A program made the position numbers and the translations under genes. Below are positions 18,632 to 28,935 of a DNA stretch of 64,000 nt, piece after piece. A model generated the notes under the pieces. It was given only the letters and a program-made list of their open reading frames with translations. It ran no database searches and was not told the DNA's origin. This DNA is from Burkholderiales bacterium (GTDB lineage: Bacteria > Pseudomonadota > Gammaproteobacteria > Burkholderiales > JAHFRG01), in NCBI GenBank assembly GCA_035518095.1, contig DATIXX010000045.1, forward strand, positions 1 to 64,000. The letters are read 5' to 3'. The first letter of the stretch is position 1. Each line of letters starts with the position of its first letter.

Positions 18632-21192
18632 CACGGGTTTCCTTCTCCGTTGTTTTCTTCATCCCGTTCCACAACCTTTCCCAAAACCGCAAGCGTTTCA
18701 CCGTCCCCGAGGTCGATCAGCCGCACACCCTGGGTTGAGCGGCTCATTTCCCGGATTTCGGAAACACGCATTCGGATCAACACGCCACCGGTGGTAATCA
18801 ACATTATTTCATCGTCTTTATTTACCAGTGTTGCCGCCACCACCTTGCCGTTGCGCTCGGTTGTACGAATCGCGATCATGCCCAGCGTGCCGCGTCCGTG
18901 TCGCGTGTATTCAGCGATCGGAGTGCGTTTGCCAAATCCGTTTTCGGTCGCCGTCAGTACCGACTGGGTTTCGTCCTGCGCGGTGAGTAGTGAAATTACG
19001 TGCTTACCCGCTCCCAGCTTCATACCGCGCACGCCGGCCGCATTGCGGCCCATTGAACGTACTTCATGCTCAGCGAAACGCATCGCCTTGCCGCCGTCCG
19101 AAAACAACATGATATCTCTCTTGCCGTCCGTGAGCGCAGCTCCAACCAGATAATCGCCGTCCTCTAAATTTACCGCAATAATGCCTTTGGACATCGGCCG
19201 CGAAAACGCGGAGAGCGCGGTCTTTTTGACCGTGCCATTGGCAGTCGCCATGAATACAAAGTGCTGATCGTCAAATTCCTTGACCGGCAAAACCGCGGTG
19301 ATCTTTTCGTGCTCCATCAATGGTACGAGATTAACAATGGGCTTGCCGCGGCTGGCACGGCTGCCCTGCGGCACATTGTAAACCTTGAGCCAGTAGACCC
19401 TGCCGCGGTTCGAAAAGCACAGAATGTAGTCGTGGGTATTGGCGATGAACAAATTGTCTATGAAATCGTCGTCCTTGGTGGTCGCCGCCTGCTTGCCGCG
19501 CCCGCCGCGCTTCTGCGCCCGGTAATCCGCAACCGGCTGCGATTTCATATAGCCGCCGTGTGACAAGGTGACCACCATGTCCTCTGAGGCGATCAAGTCT
19601 TCCATTGCCAGGTCCTGCGTGTCCACCACGATCTCGCTGCGGCGGTCGTCGCCGTACTGGTCCTTAATCGCCGTGAGCTCGTCGGCGATGATGCGGGTGA
19701 TGCGTTCCCGCTTCACCAGCACATCCGTAAGATCGGTGATTTTTTCCATCACGTCCTTGTATTCTGTAAATATTTTCTCCTGCTCCAGGCCGGTCAAACG
19801 CTGAAGGCGTAGTTCCAAAATCGCCTGTGCCTGTGCATCAGACAGGAAATAGCCCTGCTTGCGCAGGCCGAATTCCGCGCCGAGTCCGTCGGGACGCGAA
19901 GCATCTGAGCTGGCGCGGCGTAGCATTTCTTCGACCAGCTTGGAACGCCAATGCCGCGCCATCAACTGCGCCTTTGCCGCGGGCGGGGATTCTGCGCTCT
20001 TAATGAGGCTGATGATTTCATCCACGTTGGAGAGCGCTACCGCCAATCCTTCCAGGATATGTGCGCGCTCGCGCGCTTTGCGTAATTCGAACTCGGTGCG
20101 CCGCGTCACCACTTCGCGACGGTGACGCAAGAACGATTCAATTAGGTCCTTGAGATTGAGCAATCGCGGCTGATTGTCCACCAGCGCCACCATATTCATG
20201 CCGAAGGTGTCCTGCAGCTGCGTTTCCTTATACAGGTTATTCAGCACCACCTCGGGGTTCTCTCCGCGCTTGAGTTCAATAACCACCCGCATGCCTGACT
20301 TGTCCGACTCATCCCGCAAATCGGAAATGCCGTCGATTTTTTTGTCACGTACCAGCTCACCGATTCTCGTGAGCAGGGCGGCCTTGTTTACTTGGTATGG
20401 AAGCTCGTCAACAATAATCAACTGGCGATTACCTCGCTCCAAATCCTCAAAATGCGTGCGCGCGCGGATTACTATTCTCCCGCGGCCCGTGCGATACCCT
20501 TCCTTCACGCCGGATACGCCGTATATCACGCCGGCGGTCGGAAAATCCGGCGCCGGAATCAATTCGATCAATTCATTGAGCTCGGTTTGCGGGTTCTTGA
20601 GAAGCAAAAGACAGCCGTCGACGACTTCTTTCAGATTGTGGGGTGGAATATTGGTCGCCATCCCCACCGCGATTCCGGACGAACCGTTGACCAGCAGGTT
20701 CGGCACCTTGGTCGGCAAAACCGCGGGTTCCTGTTCCTTGCCATCGTAATTGGGTGCAAAATCCACCGTTTCCTTGTCGATGTCGGCCAGAATTTCGGAG
20801 GAAATCCGGTCCATGCGGCATTCGGTATAGCGGTACGCCGCCGGTGCGTCACCGTCCACTGATCCGAAGTTGCCCTGCCCGTCGATGAGCGTGTAGCGCA
20901 TTGAAAAATCCTGAGCCATGCGTACCAGGGCTTCGTAAGTCGCGGCATCTCCGTGCGGATGATATTTGCCCAGCACATCACCGACGATGCGCGCGCACTT
21001 CACATAGGGGCGGTTCCACACATTATTGGCTTCATGCATTGCAAACAGTACCCTGCGGTGCACGGGTTTCAGACCATCGCGCACGTCAGGCAATGCGCGA
21101 CCGACGATGACGCTCATCGCGTAGTCGAGATACGAGCGGCGCATCTCTTCTTCGAGGCTAACCGGCAAAGTTTCTTTGGCGAATTGGTCCAT
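18631..21192 (-). CDS. gyrA: DNA gyrase subunit A
   Basis: An 853-residue type II topoisomerase subunit. The catalytic tyrosine is Y122 in [10 protein letters not shown]. The C-terminal DNA-wrapping domain begins with the GyrA box QKRGGRG, which marks gyrase rather than topoisomerase IV. Numbering matches E. coli, and the quinolone-determining region [16 protein letters not shown] has Ala at 83 and Glu at 87, where E. coli has Ser and Asp. It is the first gene of the long minus-strand run; no clear promoter could be picked in the 256-bp gap upstream, which is AT-rich close to the start. Confidence 0.97.
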   Translation of the reverse strand: MDQFAKETLPVSLEEEMRRSYLDYAMSVIVGRALPDVRDGLKPVHRRVLFAMHEANNVWNRPYVKCARIVGDVLGKYHPHGDAATYEALVRMAQDFSMRYTLIDGQGNFGSVDGDAPAAYRYTECRMDRISSEILADIDKETVDFAPNYDGKEQEPAVLPTKVPNLLVNGSSGIAVGMATNIPPHNLKEVVDGCLLLLKNPQTELNELIELIPAPDFPTAGVIYGVSGVKEGYRTGRGRIVIRARTHFEDLERGNRQLIIVDELPYQVNKAALLTRIGELVRDKKIDGISDLRDESDKSGMRVVIELKRGENPEVVLNNLYKETQLQDTFGMNMVALVDNQPRLLNLKDLIESFLRHRREVVTRRTEFELRKARERAHILEGLAVALSNVDEIISLIKSAESPPAAKAQLMARHWRSKLVEEMLRRASSDASRPDGLGAEFGLRKQGYFLSDAQAQAILELRLQRLTGLEQEKIFTEYKDVMEKITDLTDVLVKRERITRIIADELTAIKDQYGDDRRSEIVVDTQDLAMEDLIASEDMVVTLSHGGYMKSQPVADYRAQKRGGRGKQAATTKDDDFIDNLFIANTHDYILCFSNRGRVYWLKVYNVPQGSRASRGKPIVNLVPLMEHEKITAVLPVKEFDDQHFVFMATANGTVKKTALSAFSRPMSKGIIAVNLEDGDYLVGAALTDGKRDIMLFSDGGKAMRFAEHEVRSMGRNAAGVRGMKLGAGKHVISLLTAQDETQSVLTATENGFGKRTPIAEYTRHGRGTLGMIAIRTTERNGKVVAATLVNKDDEIMLITTGGVLIRMRVSEIREMSRSTQGVRLIDLGDGETLAVLGKVVERDEENNGEGNP

Positions 21193-21448
21193 GAAGCGCG
21201 GGCTTTTTAGACGAATTTCTCGGCATACAACGCGAAAATTAAATTTGAAATTTTATCATGCGCAACCCTTTAGGGCCAAGCAGCGCGTGCCGTGCGATGC
21301 GGACTCATTGACTTCAAAGACGACCGCGTAAAAATTGCCAAAACCAGGAGATTGAATTAATATGCCGAATTGCAAAGCCCATCACTCTCCATCCAATCCA
21401 CAGTCGATCAACGATTAGCTTCAAGCCATTAATAAAAGAGGAGGAAAT

Positions 21449-22189
21449 ATGACTCGACGACTTTTAAAGCTCGTTTTTGTGGCGGCTTCAGTAGCGGCAT
21501 CGGGCTTAGCTGCCTATGCAGCTCTGGCGCAAACTTCAGCCACTCCGGTTCCCTATGTAATTGATCAACGTGGTCAACTGGCCCGCAGTGGGGCCGGCCT
21601 ATGCTGGAGAACCGGCTATTGGTCACAAAAGCTTGCTGAAGAATATATACGCCCCGGCGCCCAGTTCCCCATCGGTTGCGAATGTGACAAGGACCTGATG
21701 CCGAAAGAACTGTGCGAAGCGGCTCCAGCGCCCGTGGTCGAAGAGGCGCCGCCTCCGCCCCCGGAAGAAGCGCCACCCCCGCCACCGCCGCCACCGGCGC
21801 CGCAACATATCACGCTTTCTGCGGATGCCTTGTTTGATTTCAACAAAGCGCAGTTGCGCCCTGCCGGCGAACAAAGGCTTTCCGAACTCGCAGCCAAATT
21901 GCAAAACGCCGAGTATGAAACGCTCACCGTGACGGGCCATGCCGATCCGATTGGTTCGCATGCCTACAACCAGAAGTTGTCCGAGCAGCGCGCAGAAACG
22001 GTGGAAAAATTCCTGGTTGAGCACGGCGTTCACGCTCATAAGATCAGCGCTATTGGCAAAGGCGAAACCGAGCCGGTAGTAACCTTGGATCAATGCAAAC
22101 ACATGAAGCGCAAGGAGCTGATCCAGTGCCTGCAGCCTGACCGCCGCGTGGAAGTCGACGTGACAGCCGTGATCCCCGAAGGACAATAA
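21449..22189 (+). CDS. OmpA family outer-membrane/peptidoglycan-binding protein
   Basis: A 246-residue exported protein. Residues 1-28 form a signal peptide ending at ALAQT. The mature part has a short N-terminal domain with CWRTGYW and CECD cysteines, then a Pro/Glu-rich linker (about 92-115, mostly Pro), then an OmpA-like C-terminal domain (FDFNKAQLRPAGEQRL ... VTGHADPIGSHAYNQKLSEQRA) that binds diaminopimelate. No eight-strand barrel is seen, so the N-terminal half may be a soluble or small anchored domain. A strong ribosome site (AGGAGGAA) precedes the ATG and a terminator follows, so it is probably an abundant monocistronic product. Confidence 0.9.
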   Translation: MTRRLLKLVFVAASVAASGLAAYAALAQTSATPVPYVIDQRGQLARSGAGLCWRTGYWSQKLAEEYIRPGAQFPIGCECDKDLMPKELCEAAPAPVVEEAPPPPPEEAPPPPPPPPAPQHITLSADALFDFNKAQLRPAGEQRLSELAAKLQNAEYETLTVTGHADPIGSHAYNQKLSEQRAETVEKFLVEHGVHAHKISAIGKGETEPVVTLDQCKHMKRKELIQCLQPDRRVEVDVTAVIPEGQ

Positions 22190-22210
22190 AAACAAACGCA
22201 GTTACAATGG

Positions 22211-22238
22211 AAGCCCTGCCTTGCGCAGGGCTTTTTTA
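22211..22238 (+). terminator. Intrinsic terminator after the OmpA-like gene
   Basis: AAGCCCTGC pairs with GCAGGGCTT around a 5-base loop and is followed by six Ts. It ends the ompA-like transcript; mtaD starts within 40 bp downstream. Confidence 0.9.
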
Positions 22239-22247
22239 TTTTATAGG

Positions 22248-23570
22248 ATGCATGTGCTGCCAATCGTCGACACTCTGATCGATGCCGGTTGGGTCATTCC
22301 GGTCGAACCGCCCGAAGTTTTGCCAAGGCATTCCGTTGCTATCAGCAATGGAACCATACATGCGGTATTGCCTACAGCTCAAGCACGCGAGCGCTTTAAG
22401 GCAAAACAGGAGGTGCGTCTGCAAAACCATGCGCTTATTCCCGGGCTCGTCAATCTGCACACTCATGCGGCGATGGCTCTGATGCGCGGCCTCGCGGACG
22501 ACCTGCCGCTGATGGACTGGCTGAATCAGCATATTTGGCCGGCTGAAGCCAAGCATGTGTCGCAGCAATTCGTGCGGGACGGGACGCTGCTCGCCTGCGC
22601 CGAGATGCTGCGCGGTGGCATCACCTGCTTCAACGACATGTATTTCTTTCCTGAGGCGGCCGCAAAGGCGGTGCTCTCCGCGAGCATGCGCGCGGCGATC
22701 GGCATCATCGTAATCGAGTTTCCCAGCAACTATGCCGGTGACCCCGAGGATTACCTCAACAAGGGCCTAGCTACTCGCGATGAATTGCGTCAGCAGCCGC
22801 TGCTGACATTTTGCATGGCGCCGCATGCCCCTTATACCGTAAGCGACAAGACATTTGAGAAACTGCTCATTTACTCGCAGCAGCTGGACCTGCCGATACA
22901 TATCCACGTGCAGGAAACACAGGACGAAATTCAGCGCAGCCTGGCGCAATATAAACTGCGTCCCCTGCAGCGGCTGCACGCGCTCGGTCTGTTGAGCCCA
23001 AGTTTCATTGCCGTGCATTCCGTGCACGTGACACCGCAAGATATCGAGTTGCTGGCGAGCCAATCCTGCAGCGTCGCTCACTGCCCGTCGTCCAACTTGA
23101 AACTTGCCAGTGGCCTTGCGCCGGTCGCATCATTGCTGGGTCACGGCATTAACGTCGGGCTCGGTACGGATGGCGCTGCAAGCAACAATCGGTTGGACTT
23201 GTTCGGGGAAATGCGTCTTGCCGCAATACTCGCAAAGGCCGTAAGCGGCAGTGCCGATGCTCTTCCCGCCCATCAAGCTCTGCAAATGGCTACTCTTAAC
23301 GGCGCCCGAGCCTTGGGCTTGGACGGCAAAATCGGCTCGCTGACTCAGGGCAAATTGGCTGACATCACCGCAGTCGATTTTTCGAGCCTTGAGCTTTCAC
23401 CCTGCTTCGACCCCGTATCGCATTTAATTTATACCGCAGCACGCGATCAGGTAAGCCACGTCTGGGTTAATGGAAGGTTGCTGCTCGATAACCGTCAGCT
23501 TACCACGCTTGACGAGGAAGACATTGCGGCTAAAACGCGTTACTGGCAGGAAAAAATCGGTGTAGCATAA
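22248..23570 (+). CDS. mtaD: 5-methylthioadenosine/S-adenosylhomocysteine deaminase (TRZ/ATZ family)
   Basis: A 440-residue metal-dependent amidohydrolase starting at [15 protein letters not shown]; an upstream in-frame codon lies inside the terminator hairpin. Metal and catalytic motifs are [31 protein letters not shown] and [11 protein letters not shown]. The family deaminates MTA or SAH to inosine derivatives. The mtaD-ubiG-gph order is common in beta- and gammaproteobacteria. An SAH deaminase next to the SAM-dependent UbiG would help remove the by-product SAH; that link is inference. The exact substrate cannot be settled from motifs. Confidence 0.87.
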   Translation: MHVLPIVDTLIDAGWVIPVEPPEVLPRHSVAISNGTIHAVLPTAQARERFKAKQEVRLQNHALIPGLVNLHTHAAMALMRGLADDLPLMDWLNQHIWPAEAKHVSQQFVRDGTLLACAEMLRGGITCFNDMYFFPEAAAKAVLSASMRAAIGIIVIEFPSNYAGDPEDYLNKGLATRDELRQQPLLTFCMAPHAPYTVSDKTFEKLLIYSQQLDLPIHIHVQETQDEIQRSLAQYKLRPLQRLHALGLLSPSFIAVHSVHVTPQDIELLASQSCSVAHCPSSNLKLASGLAPVASLLGHGINVGLGTDGAASNNRLDLFGEMRLAAILAKAVSGSADALPAHQALQMATLNGARALGLDGKIGSLTQGKLADITAVDFSSLELSPCFDPVSHLIYTAARDQVSHVWVNGRLLLDNRQLTTLDEEDIAAKTRYWQEKIGVA

Positions 23571-23574
23571 AAGC

Positions 23575-24267
23575 ATGAACGTCGATCCGCTGGAACTTGA
23601 GAAATTCAGTAAGCTCGCGCACCGCTGGTGGGACCCGGATGCCGAGTTCAAGCCACTGCACGACATGAACCCACTGCGCCTCGATTACGTCGACAAGCTC
23701 GCCGGCCTCAACGGTAAAGTAGTGCTGGATGTCGGGTGTGGCGGCGGCATTCTCGCGGAGAGCATGGCCGCGCGCGGAGCACACGTGACTGGAATAGACT
23801 TGGGAGAGGGCGCGCTCAAGGTCGCGCGGCTGCATCTGCTTGAATCGGGTAACGACGTGGATTATCGTAACGTCGCCGTAGAAGACCTGGCGCGCGAGCA
23901 GCCGCGTTATTACGAGATCATCACCTGTATGGAATTTCTCGAGCACGTACCGGATCCCGCGAGCACGGTGCGAGCCTGCTCCGAACTCGTTAAACCGGGC
24001 GGTCATATATTTTTTTCAACCATCAATCGCAATCTGAAATCGTATCTGGTCGCGGTCATCGGCGCTGAGTATGTACTGAGACTCCTGCCGCGCGGAACCC
24101 ACGATTATGCCCGGTTCATTAAGCCATCGGAGCTGGCGCGCTTCTGCCGCGATGCCAGATTGAACGTAGAACACATTACCGGCCTGACCTACAACCCATT
24201 CAGCAAAATTTACGCCATTGGAATTGACACCGATGCAAATTACATTTTGCATGCAACGGCGGATTAA
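23575..24267 (+). CDS. ubiG: Ubiquinone biosynthesis O-methyltransferase
   Basis: A 230-residue class I SAM methyltransferase. [22 protein letters not shown] is the UbiG N-terminal signature, [11 protein letters not shown] binds SAM, and [15 protein letters not shown] is conserved near the C-terminus. It carries out both O-methylations of ubiquinone synthesis. It starts 4 bp after mtaD and is followed 41 bp later by gph. Confidence 0.96.
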   Translation: MNVDPLELEKFSKLAHRWWDPDAEFKPLHDMNPLRLDYVDKLAGLNGKVVLDVGCGGGILAESMAARGAHVTGIDLGEGALKVARLHLLESGNDVDYRNVAVEDLAREQPRYYEIITCMEFLEHVPDPASTVRACSELVKPGGHIFFSTINRNLKSYLVAVIGAEYVLRLLPRGTHDYARFIKPSELARFCRDARLNVEHITGLTYNPFSKIYAIGIDTDANYILHATAD

Positions 24268-24308
24268 TACTGGGCGTTCGGGGTTTTGGTCGCGTATCAT
24301 TTTTCACC

Positions 24309-24956
24309 ATGATTAAAGCGGTACTGTTCGATCTCGACGGCACTCTCGCCGACACTGCGCCCGATCTGGGATATGCACTGAACCGCCAGCGTGAAAAACA
24401 TGGCCTGACCGCTCTGCCCTTGGCGAGCATACGTCCGTACGTCTCCCAGGGTGGCCGCGGCCTGATGAAGATCGGTTTCAATCTCGCGCCGGGAGATGCG
24501 GCTTATGACGCCCGGCGTGCTGAATTTCTGAATTTCTATGAAGAGCGACTTTGCCACGATACCCGGCTGTTCGCCGATATTCCCGTAGTGCTGGCGGAAC
24601 TTGAAGCGAGACGAATGCCCTGGGGTGTGGTTACCAACAAGATGAAGCGCTTCACCGTGCCACTGATGCAAAAACTCAAGCTCGACCGCCGTGCCTCCTG
24701 CATCGTCAGCGGCGATACCGGCATTAACTCGAAGCCGCATCCGGAACCGCTGCTGTTGGCGAGCGGCAAAATCGGCATACCGCCACCGGCTTGCGTTTAT
24801 GTCGGCGACGACGAACGCGACGTTCTGGCCGCGCGCGCCGCAGGGATGCAGTCAATGGTCGCGCGCTATGGCTATCTCGGAAACGGCGCCCGTCCCGAAA
24901 CTTGGGGCGCCGACGCGCATATCTTTAACCCTCTCGAAATCTTGCAATTTCTTTGA
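24309..24956 (+). CDS. gph: Phosphoglycolate phosphatase (HAD family)
   Basis: A 215-residue HAD hydrolase. The nucleophile motif FDLDGTLADT has D8 and D10, VVTNKMKRF gives motif II, SKPHPEPLL motif III with Lys, and YVGDDERDVLAARAAGM motif IV. Gph removes 2-phosphoglycolate arising from DNA repair or oxygenation reactions. Position after ubiG supports the name. Other HAD phosphatases of this subgroup (for example MupP) are possible. Confidence 0.88.
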   Translation: MIKAVLFDLDGTLADTAPDLGYALNRQREKHGLTALPLASIRPYVSQGGRGLMKIGFNLAPGDAAYDARRAEFLNFYEERLCHDTRLFADIPVVLAELEARRMPWGVVTNKMKRFTVPLMQKLKLDRRASCIVSGDTGINSKPHPEPLLLASGKIGIPPPACVYVGDDERDVLAARAAGMQSMVARYGYLGNGARPETWGADAHIFNPLEILQFL

Positions 24957-25007
24957 TAGCACCCATTTATGAGATAATGATCATTGCTGTTTTTCGGTTT
25001 TAGAAAT

Positions 25008-25371
25008 GGGGGCGACTTGGTTTCGACGTAGGTCGCAACGCAGCGCAGGGCATACCGAGGACCAGTTCCCTCGCAAATCCACTGGAAAGCAATTAAACGC
25101 GAACGACATGCGTTACGCTCTAGCCGCTTAATCCCGGCTGGACTCTGCACCGGAACGCTCATGGGCCGGGTCGGGCAACCGACAACAGAGTCATTTACAT
25201 GAGATCGTGCTGCTCAGGGTTACTTTGAGCAAGCACTAAATCATAGGTAACTCGCCGTGGCGCAGCCCGTCGGCTGGCGGCGTTCCGGCTAAATCAAACA
25301 GCCTGACTACGTATGTAGAACTGCATGTAGAGGGCCTGCGGACGGGGGTTCGATTCCCCCCGCCTCCACCA
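25008..25371 (+). ncRNA. ssrA: Transfer-messenger RNA (tmRNA)
   Basis: The tRNA-like ends pair (GGGGGCG with CGCCTCC), the 5' part continues ACTTGGTTTCGACG, and the 3' part has the T arm GGGGG-TTCGATT-CCCCC with encoded CCA at 25369-25371. The tag frame lies at 25099-25131 and reads ANDMRYALAA then TAA. It is a one-piece tmRNA of about 364 nt that, with SmpB, frees stalled ribosomes and marks products for proteolysis. A GATAAT box lies about 30 bp upstream of the mature 5' end and may be its -10 element. Confidence 0.97.
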
Positions 25372-25408
25372 ACAATAAAATCCTTTCAGCCATTCCAATT
25401 GGATCGAC

Positions 25409-26287
25409 ATGTCCGCCGCGTTTCAAACTACCGTTACAATAAGTGGTGACGCTAAATCGCTCGATGCCTTTAAGCGCGAAATCGGCGCGCTGCTGGCTAA
25501 GGAAGATGATGTTCAGGGCCTGCAGGAGCAATATATTTCACCTGATGTGGTTTACCGTTTCGAAGTCAACCGGGGCATTCCCTTTCCGGCTTTCGTCACC
25601 ACCTCGCAAATCTTTCCCGACCTGACGATCAAGCTGCAATGGATCAATCACCGCGACGCGGTAAGTGGCAGCGCGGTGATCCAGAACGGCAAAGTCACCG
25701 AGCAGCAGGTCCGGCCGCTTGAGGACTCTGAGCGCGCCGGAAGCCAAATGCAACTGGACATTGAAGTTGAGGAAAATGGCTATCTCAGGCATGCCATTGC
25801 GTTAATGAAAATTCGCGTCGGCGAATACGCAGGGTATGTTGTCACCGGCGAACATCATGCTTTTTTCAGAATCAGCAAGAACAACGATCAAATCGAGCTT
25901 TTCTCGAGCGACGGCCTGGAAGCCGAGTGGACAGAACGTTGGAACTTTGAATCGGAGAGCGTAGCGAATGATTACCGGGAACTCGCGCCCGGTGAAAAGA
26001 TCGACGAACCGCTGTATCAGCGGCTGCAAGCTTTGGCCAGCGATTTCCTTGATGACTGGGTGTGGTTTTCCGAAAGTCCGATTGAAGACATAATCATTGA
26101 ACAGCAGAAATATGGACGCATGGGACTCGTTGCACACCGAGCCAACATCAAAGCGGAGAAAATCAGAAAAATGGAAAAATCGGAAATCGGGCGTAAAAGC
26201 TATTATCGGTTGAGCACGCTGAGCAGTGACTGCGCCTGGATCAAAACGGCAATTGCGGCATGTTGGGAATTACCTAACCAAGCTTAG
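25409..26287 (+). CDS. Unrecognised 292-residue protein
   Basis: I do not recognise this protein. It is soluble and acidic in its central part, with no signal peptide or transmembrane helix. The first 100 residues read as a beta-alpha unit (TTVTISGDAKSLDAFKREIGALLAKED) followed by strands, and PFPAFVTTSQIFPDLTIKLQW is distinctive. Residues 100-200 look mainly beta. The C-terminal third is helical and charged (AHRANIKAEKIRKMEKSEIG). It begins only 38 bp downstream of the tmRNA, a common integration spot, and 13 bp before an alpha/beta hydrolase gene with which it may form an operon. Codon use does not look foreign by eye. Confidence 0.75.
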   Translation: MSAAFQTTVTISGDAKSLDAFKREIGALLAKEDDVQGLQEQYISPDVVYRFEVNRGIPFPAFVTTSQIFPDLTIKLQWINHRDAVSGSAVIQNGKVTEQQVRPLEDSERAGSQMQLDIEVEENGYLRHAIALMKIRVGEYAGYVVTGEHHAFFRISKNNDQIELFSSDGLEAEWTERWNFESESVANDYRELAPGEKIDEPLYQRLQALASDFLDDWVWFSESPIEDIIIEQQKYGRMGLVAHRANIKAEKIRKMEKSEIGRKSYYRLSTLSSDCAWIKTAIAACWELPNQA

Positions 26288-26299
26288 CGAGGGCGAAAA

Positions 26300-27223
26300 A
26301 TGCGAGAAAACAGTTTTCTGAGCCTCGGCCCTCACGGCTTTCATCGCATTGCTTATACCGAATCGGGCAGTCCCGATAATCCGCATGCTGTGGTTTGCGT
26401 GCACGGCCTCACTCGCAACTCGCGCGACTTCGACTTTCTCGCCATGGCGCTGGCGAACGATTGCCACGTGGTGTGCCCCGACGTCGCGGGCCGCGGAAAA
26501 AGCGATTGGCTGGCCCACAGCGAGGATTACAGTTACCCGGTTTATCTTTCCGACATGGCGGCACTGATTGCGCGCATTGGTCCAGGCACCCGGGTGTCGC
26601 GCTTCATTGCCAGGCTGTTGCGCCGTCCATCCGTACGTTACGTCGACTGGGTGGGAACGTCGATGGGCGGTCTGATCGGCATGATGCTGGCGGCGCAACC
26701 GAAATCGCCGATACGGCGCCTGGTAATGAACGATGTTGGCTGGCTCGTTCCCGCCAACGCCCTGAACATCCTGAGTGATTATGTCGGCAAGGATCCGCGC
26801 TACGCCAGCATTGAGCAATTCGAAGCCGACTTTCGCAAAGTGTACTCCACATTCGGGCCGCTCACCGAAGCGCAGTGGCGCCATCTCATCACCCACACCG
26901 TGAGGAGGTTTGATGACGGCAGCTATGGCTTCAAATACGACCCGAAAATCGGTGAGCCGTTCAAAAGAAAATTTTTCCAAGACCTGGACTTATGGAACAT
27001 CTGGTCAAATGTACGCTGCCCGGTGTTGATTCTGCGCGGAGCACAGTCCGATTTCCTGCTCAAAGAAACTGCGGCGAAAATGTGCGAACGCAAAGCGCAC
27101 ACCGAATTGGTCGAATTTTCCGGTATTGGTCATGCGCCAATGTTGATGTCCGAGGACCAGATCAAAATCGTGCGCGATTTTCTGCTTGCCCCGGATTCGA
27201 GCATCCCCGTTTCCACGGGGTGA
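26300..27223 (+). CDS. Alpha/beta hydrolase
   Basis: A 307-residue alpha/beta-hydrolase fold protein without signal peptide. VVCVHGLTRNSRDF gives the HG oxyanion motif, WVGTSMGGLIGM the nucleophile elbow with Ser, PVLILRGAQSDFLL the acidic strand and GIGHAPMLM the catalytic His. A lid-like insertion follows the nucleophile. The start has a ribosome site (GAGGG) 8 bases upstream. Substrate unknown; esterase, thioesterase or C-C hydrolase are all open. The upstream neighbour is the unrecognised 292-residue protein. Confidence 0.88.
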   Translation: MRENSFLSLGPHGFHRIAYTESGSPDNPHAVVCVHGLTRNSRDFDFLAMALANDCHVVCPDVAGRGKSDWLAHSEDYSYPVYLSDMAALIARIGPGTRVSRFIARLLRRPSVRYVDWVGTSMGGLIGMMLAAQPKSPIRRLVMNDVGWLVPANALNILSDYVGKDPRYASIEQFEADFRKVYSTFGPLTEAQWRHLITHTVRRFDDGSYGFKYDPKIGEPFKRKFFQDLDLWNIWSNVRCPVLILRGAQSDFLLKETAAKMCERKAHTELVEFSGIGHAPMLMSEDQIKIVRDFLLAPDSSIPVSTG

Positions 27224-27441
27224 GCTGCGCGCACGCCGGCGTGTTTAGCGTTACGATTTTCATCCAATTTTACTGTCATCCAGGAGCGCGTTATCGGCGT
27301 TTATCTCGGAATTAAATTCGCCCGCTCTGATCGCCGACCGGCTTCAATCCAACGCAGCATCGCGAGCGGCAGTGCACGCACAGCACGCAAATGGGACAAG
27401 GTGCGCGGCTTGAAGAACGCTCTTGGTTATCTGCTGATAGG

Positions 27442-28935
27442 CTAGGCGTTAGGCTTTTCTATGCCGCCGAAGCAAATGTATTTCAGCTGCACAAACTCTT
27501 CAATTCCGTATTTGGAACCTTCGCGGCCGATCCCGGATTGCTTCACTCCTCCGAATGGCGCGACCTCATTGGAAATGAGGCCGGTATTGACGCCCACCAT
27601 TCCACATTCGAGCGCTTCGGCAACACGGAAAATTCGTCCAATGTCACGGCTGTAGAAATATCCCGCGAGTCCGTATTCGGTGTCGTTGGCGATGCATACC
27701 GCGTCCCGCTCCGTTTTGAAGCGGAATAGCGGCGCCACCGGGCCAAACGTTTCTTCGTGCGCGAGCCGCATGCCGGTAGTGACGTCTGTGAGCACGGTGG
27801 GCTCAAAAAAAGTTCTTCCCAGGGCGTGGCGCTTGCCGCCCAACAGTAGTTTCGCGCCTTTGGCCGTGGCATCGGCGATATGGCCCTCCACTTTCTGCAA
27901 CGCCTGCGCATCGATCAGCGGACCCTGAACCACGCCCGCTTCCATACCGTTTCCGACTTTGAAGCCTTTGACTCTCGCTACCAGTTTTGCGGCAAAAGCG
28001 TCATAGACGCCATCCTGAACCAGGATGCGGTTGGCGCACACGCAAGTCTGTCCGGTGTTGCGATATTTGGACGCCAGCGCCCCTTCGACTGCGGCATCCA
28101 GATCCGCGTCATCAAACACAATGAACGGCGCATTGCCGCCCAGCTCCAGCGAGATTTTCTTCACCGTGCCGGCGCACTGGCTCATCAACAGCTTCCCGAC
28201 CTCGGTGGAACCGGTAAAGGTGACCTTGCGCACCAGCGGATTGGCAGTCATTTCGCCACCTATCGTCGGCGCGTCACCGGTCACCACGTTCAGCACCCCC
28301 TTCGATATTCCGGCCTCCTCGGCGAGCACGGCGAGCGCCAAGGCCGAGTAAGGCGTTTGTTCCGCGGGTTTTAGCACCATGACACAGCCGGCTGCGAGTG
28401 CCGCCCCGGCTTTACGGGTAATCATTGCCGCGGGAAAATTCCACGGGGTAATCGCGGCACAGACGCCGATCGGTTCCTTGATTACGATCAGGCGCTTGTC
28501 GGGGTGATTCTGAGGAATGGTGTCGCCGTATATGCGTTTGCCCTCTTCAGCAAACCATTCGATAAAGGACGCGGCGTACGCAATTTCTCCTTTGGACTCC
28601 GCCAGCGGCTTGCCTTGTTCGGCCGTCATCAGCAATGCAAGGTCCTGCTGGTTGGCCATGATGAGATCAAACCAGCGGCGCAGCACGACCGCCCGCTCCT
28701 TGGCGGTCTTCGCGCGCCAGGAAGGCCACGCGGTGTGCGCGGCTTGTATTGCGCGTCGCGTTTCCTGGGCGCCCATATCAGGCACCGTGCCAAGTTGCGT
28801 GCCATTCGCCGGGTTGGCGACGGCAAATATCGCATTGCTGTCGGCATCGACCCATTCACCGTTGACGCAACACTGCTGCCGGAACAATGCAGTGTTATTT
28901 AGCTTGAGCGAAACAATGCTATCTGGTGCATTCAT
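27442..28935 (-). CDS. gabD: Succinate-semialdehyde dehydrogenase, NAD(P)+-dependent
   Basis: A 497-residue aldehyde dehydrogenase. ITPWNFPAAMITRKAGAALAAG binds cofactor in parts, FTGSTEVGKLLM follows, the general base Glu is in LELGGNAPFIVFDD and the catalytic Cys in GQTCVCANR. The double-cysteine CVC and the spacing are typical of GabD-type enzymes (E. coli GabD 482 aa). It would oxidise succinate semialdehyde to succinate at the end of the GABA route. No gabT lies nearby, so related aldehydes remain possible. The gene stands alone, convergent with the hydrolase. Confidence 0.88.
   Translation of the reverse strand: MNAPDSIVSLKLNNTALFRQQCCVNGEWVDADSNAIFAVANPANGTQLGTVPDMGAQETRRAIQAAHTAWPSWRAKTAKERAVVLRRWFDLIMANQQDLALLMTAEQGKPLAESKGEIAYAASFIEWFAEEGKRIYGDTIPQNHPDKRLIVIKEPIGVCAAITPWNFPAAMITRKAGAALAAGCVMVLKPAEQTPYSALALAVLAEEAGISKGVLNVVTGDAPTIGGEMTANPLVRKVTFTGSTEVGKLLMSQCAGTVKKISLELGGNAPFIVFDDADLDAAVEGALASKYRNTGQTCVCANRILVQDGVYDAFAAKLVARVKGFKVGNGMEAGVVQGPLIDAQALQKVEGHIADATAKGAKLLLGGKRHALGRTFFEPTVLTDVTTGMRLAHEETFGPVAPLFRFKTERDAVCIANDTEYGLAGYFYSRDIGRIFRVAEALECGMVGVNTGLISNEVAPFGGVKQSGIGREGSKYGIEEFVQLKYICFGGIEKPNA

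Noticed and set aside
27205-27221. CCCCG/CGGGG hairpin at the end of the alpha/beta hydrolase gene
   Set aside because: Only a 5-bp stem inside the coding sequence with no T tract; not a convincing terminator.
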